Below are positions 57,889-64,000 of a stretch of DNA of 64,000 nucleotides, piece by piece; position 1 is the stretch's first letter; each line of letters opens with the position of its first letter. Both the position numbers and the translations under genes were made by a program. The DNA comes from Tetradesmus obliquus (lineage: Eukaryota; Chlorophyta; Chlorophyceae; Sphaeropleales; Scenedesmaceae), in assembly GCA_030272155.1 (NCBI GenBank), contig CP126193.1, forward strand, positions 4,340,001 to 4,404,000. The letters run 5' to 3'. The notes under the pieces were generated by a model that saw only the letters and a program-made list of their open reading frames with translations, did no database searches and was not told the origin of the DNA.

Positions 57889-58424
57889 AGGGGGAGCAGC
57901 AGGCGCTGCAGGAATGCAAACCCCACAGCATCCAGCACGGCTTGCACTGCTGCATCGTCGCCCTGTGGCAGCAGCTTCGTCACAAGCAGCAGGCCCACAA
58001 ACCTGCGGCAGGAGCGTGATGAAGTGTTACGTGAGCTGTGGTGGCACCCATGCATGGCATACCAATGCATGGACTTGGTGCTTGCTGCACATCAGGGGTG
58101 TCAGTGCAAGTCAACGATCCTGCAAGCGACAAGCATCCTTTTTTCCTCTTCCTGCAAGCAGGCGTATGGTGCTGCTGCTGCTGCTGCTTACTTCTTCTCA
58201 TCCACATCTGATCTCAGCAGCTCCAAGCACTGCTGCCAGTTGGCGCTCTGCCGCACATCTTCAGCGGCAGCCTTAGCCTCAGCGCCGGTAGGTTCATGAG
58301 GCTTTGCTGGATGCTGCTGTGGGGTATCATCAAGTAAGTCTCGTGCCTGTCCATTGGCAGCAGCTGCTGCTGTGCTGGTGCCTGGATCATGCCTTGCATG
58401 TGCTGCCAGAAAGCCTTTCTTCAT
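54101..58424 (-). CDS. Neurochondrin-like protein
   Basis: Four exons close in phase: 58424-58192, 58002-56262, 55955-55758, 55342-54101 (1137 aa; animal neurochondrin is about 730). After an N-terminal Ala-rich segment comes the family signature FVGLLLVTKLLPQGDD ... AVGFAFLQRLL (about residues 78-125). Helical alpha-solenoid-like repeats follow. Long Gln runs and an acidic GEASDDDSMELDEQ insert enlarge the protein. The third exon starts VGLLEQLADIHAPE, and the last exon contains AVRVLGRFLADVP and LLPALLCW, which also fit the family. Its role in algae is not established; the animal protein binds signalling receptors and GTPase regulators. It is head to head with the PDCD2-like gene. Confidence 0.78.
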
Positions 58425-58828
58425 GGCCGCAGCAAACAGCTACTGATGCTAGTGCTGCCGCGAAGACTACCCTCACAGCACACCAGCGCAAGACTGTGGC
58501 CATTTAAGGCAGCATGCGAGCACGCTCAGTGGTTTTGTGGGCAGGGGGTTGGTTACTGACAGTGTCACAAAACATGTACAGCTTGACCATGAGGAGCCAG
58601 GCAACATGCACGGGGCTAGTTTGTCCACACTGTACAACCTGGCGTATGTAATCGGCGACACGCGTTCCTGTTCGGTTGTCACTACTGCCCGCCGTCGTCA
58701 CACGCAGGAACATCAGCCCAAACTGGCCGCGTGGATCCTTGCTAATAATCAAACCCGTTGTTTCTACGAATTTAACGTGTCAGGCACGCGCAGCAGGCGC
58801 TGTTGGATAACCCTACAAAGCAGCAGCC
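58425..58828. promoter_or_regulatory. Divergent promoter region of the neurochondrin-like and PDCD2-like genes (404 bp)
   Basis: Separates two start codons on opposite strands. It carries little of the CTG/CAG repeat that fills the genes and no ORF of interest. Confidence 0.5.
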
Positions 58829-59014
58829 ATGCCGGCCAGGCCAGACCCTCTTGTTGAGTCTGATGATGAGCAGGAGGAGGACGTCGAGGTACGTGAAACG
58901 ATAATTGAATGAACGTGCAAGACGTTACTGCAGCGTGCGAAGGCTGTAGGTGGTCAGCCCCACAGCTTTTGTTCCAGCAGAAAGCGGTGCTGATGGCTGC
59001 GCTTCTGTCCTCTG

Positions 59015-59046
<32 letters not shown>

Positions 59047-62000
59047 CATGCTGCCTTTGTCACATCCTGCAGTACATGCTGGGTTTCGTTGATGACCCAG
59101 AGAAGCCAACAGACTTACTGAGGCACAGGTTCCCCAGCAAAGTGGGCGGTGTGCCGGTGAGTCTGAACCCTATCCTGCTCGTTCTCGTCATGCACAAATG
59201 CACAGCTGGAGGCCAATGGCGGCAGCCACGACAAGCCTACTGTTGTCCTCACTATGTGTGTTTGCCACATTTAGTTGGAATGGTTGCTGCAGTGCGACTG
59301 TTCGTCGTCTTCACACACTGCTGCCCACGTTGCTGTACTGCTGCAAAAACTTGCTGCTGCCTGTGCTGCTGTTTTGATGCAGGCCTGGCTGGACCCCGCT
59401 AACCTGCCTACAGCAGAGCAGTTGACGTGTGGCGTCACTGGACGCACGCTGCAGTTCCTGCTGCAAGTGTACTGCCCTGTTGACGACAACCCTGTGGACG
59501 CATTCCATAGGGCCATCTTCCTGTTCGTGTCACCAAGGGTGAGCAGCTGGTTTGTTGTGTCGCGGCTCGCGGCCAGCACCAGTAGTAGCAGCAGTGCGGC
59601 ATGCAGGTTGCGTCTACGTTGTTCGCAATTTTCCCTTGTTATTGTTAACAGTTATCTCCACCACACTGCTGACTGCATCTGCATTGCTGTCATCTTGTAC
59701 ACCGTGTGGAGGCAGCAGCTACACAACAAGTTCAGTCTTTTCAGTGTCATTGCTTTCACACAAACAACAAACATTCCGCTGTGCTGTGTCGCGTGCTGCC
59801 GCAGGGCGATGAGCTGGCCAAGCCTGGCGCGGTGCGCGCGCTGCGCTGCCAGCTGCGGCGCGCCAACCCCTTCTACGGCGACACGCCAGCGCCAGCCAGC
59901 CAGCTGGGGCCCAAGCAGCTGCAGGTGCGCGGCAGGCCTGCAGCTTGTGCCAGCTGTGTTTGCAAATTTATATTGTGTGTAGGCATCCTGGTTATGTGGG
60001 AATTGTATGGCTGCTGTGGTAGATGCAGGTTTGGGTTTCATTGCCAGCAGGTTGTGTGCCTCAAGTGCTTGCCATGCGGCCTGCAGCTGACTGCGTCAGC
60101 ACACACACACCCCACAAAACAGCTGCCGACTGTATCCATGTGTTTGCTCAATGCATATGGCCTGTTTTGTCAATCACTTGACTCTGCAGGCCGCGGAGCA
60201 GCAGCTGTCTCTGGAGCGCGACCCCTGGAAAGTGGCCACAGTGGAGCAGCAGATCGCAAAGGGTGACGACGCCACCGTTGCTGCGCTGGCTGCCGCGGGG
60301 CCTGCCCTGTTTGTGGAGCAGGAGCTGATTGTGGAGCCTGAGCCTGCAGAGGATGAGGAAGGGGCAACTGGCGCTGGCAGCACAGAAGTGCAGCGGTGAG
60401 CGCTCAGCACAATCACAGCACATTGTGTACACAGTCTGGCTTGGTTACTTGCAGAGTTATTTTGGGTGACAGCGGTGAGCATGTTTGATGTGAGTTGGAT
60501 GTGGCTGTTGCAGTAGCAGTGTGTGTGTGTGTGTGTCGCACCATGGGCGCGTCAGGGGTGTTATGGAATGTAGATGTCATAGCCTGCGACTTGGAATGCA
60601 GTTGGTTGGCGTCTCTCTGTACATTGACTCATGTGGCTGCCGGGCGGCGTGTTGTTTTTGCAGGCTGCTCGCGGCGTACCGCTCCCGTGTTGCTGCTGAG
60701 GGCGAGTATGAAGAGCAGGAGCTGCCGGGGGAGCTGGTGGATGAGCTGGAGGGGGCAGCGGGGCCCGCGGCTCGCGCATTTGCGGTGAGCATGCAAACAT
60801 GCGGTGCTGGTGCTGGTGCTGCAGCTGCTGCTGCGGCAGTTGTGCCTGATACACACAGCGTGGGAGTGGGGACGCCACACACGTGCAGGGTGCTGCCAGT
60901 GCATGGCACCACCGCCAGCAGCTCGGTCGGAACACAGACATGTGCCGGCTTGCAACACCGACATGCAACAGCCACAGTCAGCGTTTGTAACGTTCTTTGC
61001 TCTGTGCGGCTAGCGCAGAGCTGGCTGGGTTCTCTTTGAGAGACGTCATCAGCTACAGCCTGACGCCATCTTTGTGTGTATGTGCTGCTTTGCCGCTTGT
61101 CCTTGCAGGCCTTCCAAGCCCGTACGGCGCTGGCGCCTGAGCAGTGCCTGCGCTACTGCTTCCAGCCTGGCGCGACACCACTGTGGCCGTCAGCTAGCCG
61201 CCTGCCTGCTGCTGGCGACATCCCGCTATGCCCACACTGCGGTGCACAGCGACGCTTTGAGTTCCAAGTGAGCCTGGAAGTTTCAAGTTTGGAGGACTGT
61301 GATCTGTTGGTGTGTGGTGTGTGGTGTGTCAGGGCAGGCTACGGGTATATGACGCAACTGGTTGGGTTGTTGGGAGCCTGTTGTGTGTGAGTATGGGTGT
61401 GGGTGACTGATTGCTGTGTGGCTGTATAGTTGTTGCTTAGCAGTTGTATGAGGCCGCATGCTCTGTTGCAGCATCGCAGTGTGCCGGTGGATGGTGATGT
61501 GTGTAGAGTACTTCAGCCACGGCAAGTGATGGTAACAGTATATTCTTCACTTTGACCTGAACACTTAGTGTGTGGACACCAATTCATACTCCTGATGCCT
61601 GGCTGGCTGGTAATGGTTGTGATATGAGAGTTGAGTTGGTACATACGCGATCGTTTGACTGGCTATCTTCTCTTAGTGCACTTCTGGGCTGCCTGCTTGT
61701 TGGAGCACTGCTTGAACATCTGCCACCGCAGAATCCTGCAACACCGGACACTCGCTGCTGCCACGCCTCTCCATGGTGGCCGCGGCATTTAACCTGGTGT
61801 AGATGAACCTCCACCACACCTGCTGCTTATTTTGGCACTTGCAAGATGACCCTTGCAGGTGCCCTGCATTGGGATTGGACAACCTGTGTTACATGCATTC
61901 GTACCGTTTTCTTTTCAAGGGCCACAGCACCGCATCTGCGCATAAGGTCAGCAGGCGATTGAGCTGTTTCTGCTGCTGTCCCCCCTGCTGCTGCCACCTC

Positions 62001-62421
62001 AGGTGATGCCGCAGCTGCTGTCGCTGATGGAGTTGGACGCTGAGGACCCTCATGCGCCTGACTGGTGAGTGCGGGGCTGCACAGCATGCAACTGCATATT
62101 GACGCAGCAGCTTGCGTGCTAGGCTGGATCTCATCAGTAAATCTTGAGATGAGGCAGTTGTCACGATGACAAGCGTAATGTGATTGCTGTAGGCAATGTC
62201 AGCACTTATGGGTACTTGTTTTTCTGGCCAGTGCCCCAGCTGCCTGCGATGCTGCACGTACCGGCACATGGTACGCGCCCCCACAAGTGTGCTGTGGTTG
62301 CTGCTGCAGGGGCACGATTGCGGTGTACACCTGCCCAAGCAGCTGCTCACCCCCCCCAGTGCAAGGCGCAGGCGGGCACTCGGCTTACGTAGAAGAGTTT
62401 GTGTGGGTGCAGCCCAGCTGA
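58829..62421 (+). CDS. PDCD2/Tsr4-like protein (ribosome-assembly chaperone of uS5)
   Basis: The family binds nascent ribosomal protein uS5 (Rps2) and helps small-subunit assembly. Nine exons close in phase: 58829-58888, 59073-59156, 59383-59538, 59805-59924, 60190-60395, 60664-60784, 61109-61267, 62003-62064, 62310-62421 (359 aa). The N-terminal half has LGFVDDPEKP, FPSKVGGVPAWLDP, LQFLLQVYCPV, AFHRAIFLFV. The PDCD2 C-terminal domain has QCLRYCFQPGATPLWPS, CPHCGAQRRFEFQVMPQLL and DWGTIAVYTCPSSC. There is no MYND zinc finger, as in PDCD2L. Where relatives have a CxxC pair, LTCGVTG keeps only the first Cys. The window-level context gives no further hint. Confidence 0.87.
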
Positions 62422-63574
62422 GACGCTGCCGCTGCTGCTGTCATCTATTGATGGGTCAGGGCTGGCCGCCCCATCAGCACAACAGCTGAAACAATGCTGG
62501 ACGGGTTTGAAGAACTGCTCATTGAATGTGGGTGCATCACAACAGCATATGTGTGGCGGTCAACAAGACAGGGCAACTTTCAAAGCGGTGTGGAATTCTG
62601 TCAGCGCTGGTCAGCAGGGTGGTCAGCAGGCGAGGGTGGCAAACATTGCCACTGGAAGTAAGGTGGCAAACGCTGGCGGCACCACCAGCTGTGCATCATG
62701 ACAGGTGAGGCGTGCAAAGATATGGCAGTGAAAGAAGTAGTGTTTGAAGCTGCCTTTGTAAGCGTGTGCGTGCCGGCATTGCACCTGCAGTGACTTAGTG
62801 ACTGCATTGTACATGCTGCATCCGTTCATCATGCATATGCTGCACTCATGTGGATACTGTCAGCAGCAGCACTTGCATAAAGGCCTGCGCATGCATGAAG
62901 TCGTGACCCCTCTCTCTCTCTCTCTCATGAAGTCGTGGATCAGCAGTCGCAAACAGTTGTTCTTGCATCAGCAGCAGCTGCATGCTTGTTGTGCGCTGTG
63001 TGGCACGCCAGCATGAGTGTGTGGGTGACCCTGTACCACTGTCCGAGTGCAGTACGCAGCTCTGCTGGCCTTTCACCTGGGCACTGCCTCATGATATTGT
63101 AGGACGACAAACTCTGCTGCTGCCTGGCTGCTCTTTTGCAGGTTACCCATCGTCAGCTGCCATAGTATCTGGAGATATGTGAGAAGAATTGGCGGGATCA
63201 GATTTGGTGCCTGCCGGCGCCTTGTTGTTCAGTCAACGAAATTTTGTTGTGTTGGAGAGAAGTGCCCAAAATTAGTGCTGCGGGCACCGTGGCGCACTTG
63301 CGCAGTTGTCGAGCACTGGAGTAGCGCCTCTTGCTTGACCTGGTGCTGGCAAGCATGCATGCATGCAGCTCATTGAGTTGAAATGGTGTAACAGAACATG
63401 ATAAACACTATATACAAGACCCTTACTGCGATCAAACTGGCTGTTGGTGCTGAGCCCTGCGCCCGAGGTGAACCAGAGCGCTGCATTCATTGTCTTGTCG
63501 TCTTAACCTGCTTGCGAGGCATCCCAAGTAGTAGTTTGATCTCAGTTTGACACATTACACTAGCTGAAATTACA
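62422..63574. other. Spacer between PDCD2-like and CP12 genes
   Basis: No gene supported. It should hold the 3' UTR of the first gene (candidate TGTAA at 62757-62761) and the CP12 promoter. A (CT)n run at about 62910-62926 is flanked by two copies of CATGAAGTCGTG. Confidence 0.5.
62757..62761 (+). terminator. Candidate TGTAA poly(A) signal of the PDCD2-like gene
   Basis: TGTAA 336 nt after the stop codon on the coding strand; the typical chlorophycean polyadenylation motif, in the expected range. Confidence 0.35.
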
Positions 63575-63944
63575 ATGGCTCTCCTCGCACGCTCCACCGT
63601 GGCTCGCCCCGTGGCCAGGGCCCCTGTGTCCACTCGTGTGGTCAGCGTCCGCCGTGTGGTGGTCAGGTCTACCCCTGTGAGTGCCTGCTGGCGTCAATTA
63701 GGGGCTGCAGCACGCCCGGTGACACTCTCGGTGCTACCTATGGCCTTGCCCAATTGCCGGCATCAGTCGCTGCGCCTGGCCTGCAAAATGGCACCATTTG
63801 CACTTCTAGTTGCTTTGGAGGCTCAGTCTTGGCGCTGCTGGCTGACACTTGCAGGAGCCTGCAGCTGTGGAGACTGCCATCAAGGAGGCAGAGGACAAGT
63901 GCGCATCCGGCACCTCCGGCGAGTGCGCTGCCGCATGGGACAAC
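63575..63944 (+). CDS. CP12: CP12, Calvin-cycle regulator (5' part, cut by the window)
   Basis: Small redox-controlled chloroplast protein that assembles GAPDH and phosphoribulokinase into an inactive complex in the dark. Two exons are visible and in phase: 63575-63676 and 63855-63944, followed by GTAAGT. Exon 1 is a typical transit peptide (Ala/Arg/Val/Ser-rich, no acids, ending VVVRSTP). Exon 2 encodes AIKEAEDKCASGTSGECAAA then WDN, with the N-terminal redox Cys pair C50 and C58 and the start of the AWD-VEEL core. The rest, including the C-terminal Cys pair, lies beyond the right edge. Confidence 0.93.
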
Positions 63945-64000
63945 GTAAGTGATCGCAGCTGCTAGCCAGGCGAACGCAGGAACCGTCTCTGACCTGGGGT

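Overview
This window is nuclear DNA of a green alga, most likely a chlorophyte of the class Chlorophyceae. Genes are rich in short introns with GT/AG ends, coding exons carry long Gln, Ala and Ser runs from CAG-type triplet repeats, and two plant/algal markers are present: a CP12 gene and an LSD1 homologue of the plant LDL/FLD type. The extreme GCA/CTG triplet content resembles Scenedesmus/Tetradesmus-like genomes, but that genus-level statement is inference only. Nothing bacterial or organellar was seen.

Layout, left to right. 1-1093: 5'-truncated reverse-transcriptase-type fragment (minus), abutting a degenerate head-to-tail repeat (1055-1800). 1921-2000: tRNA-Ser(GCT). 2400-9842: LSD1-like histone demethylase (plus), followed by extra copies of its last exon. 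11461-19137: TRAPPC11 (minus). 19737-26147: proline dehydrogenase with an EF-hand (plus). 27170-29249: PAP2-type long-chain-base phosphate phosphatase (minus). 29831-30650: weak membrane-protein candidate (minus). 31474-34167 (minus) and 34477-39519 (plus): a divergent pair of unrecognised low-complexity proteins. 40309-42304: algal membrane protein of unknown function (minus). 43041-44733: COP9 signalosome subunit 8 (minus). 45311-49091: ankyrin-repeat protein (plus). 49664-50964: Nudix hydrolase (plus). 52205-53820: kinetochore Spc24 (minus), with a hAT-type MITE in its first intron. 54101-58424: neurochondrin-like protein (minus). 58829-62421: PDCD2/Tsr4-like protein (plus). 63575 to the right edge: CP12 (plus, cut by the window).

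The genes are ordinary housekeeping genes with no common pathway: chromatin, vesicle tethering, proline catabolism, sphingolipid turnover, ubiquitin-pathway regulation, kinetochore, ribosome assembly and Calvin-cycle control. Several are head to head over short gaps (309 bp at 34168-34476, 404 bp at 58425-58828, about 600 bp at 19138-19736 and 44734-45310), suggesting shared promoters. I rebuilt exon-intron structures by hand from reading phase, splice signals and family similarity. For most genes every exon phase closes exactly, which supports the models, but single boundaries may be wrong.

The most interesting signals are structural. The first is recurrent partial duplication of exons into neighbouring introns or 3' flanks, above all at the 3' ends of the LSD1 and proline dehydrogenase genes. 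The second is a complete small hAT-like MITE with an 8-bp target duplication. The third is a tendency for sense-strand CTG triplet tracts to sit just before splice acceptors.
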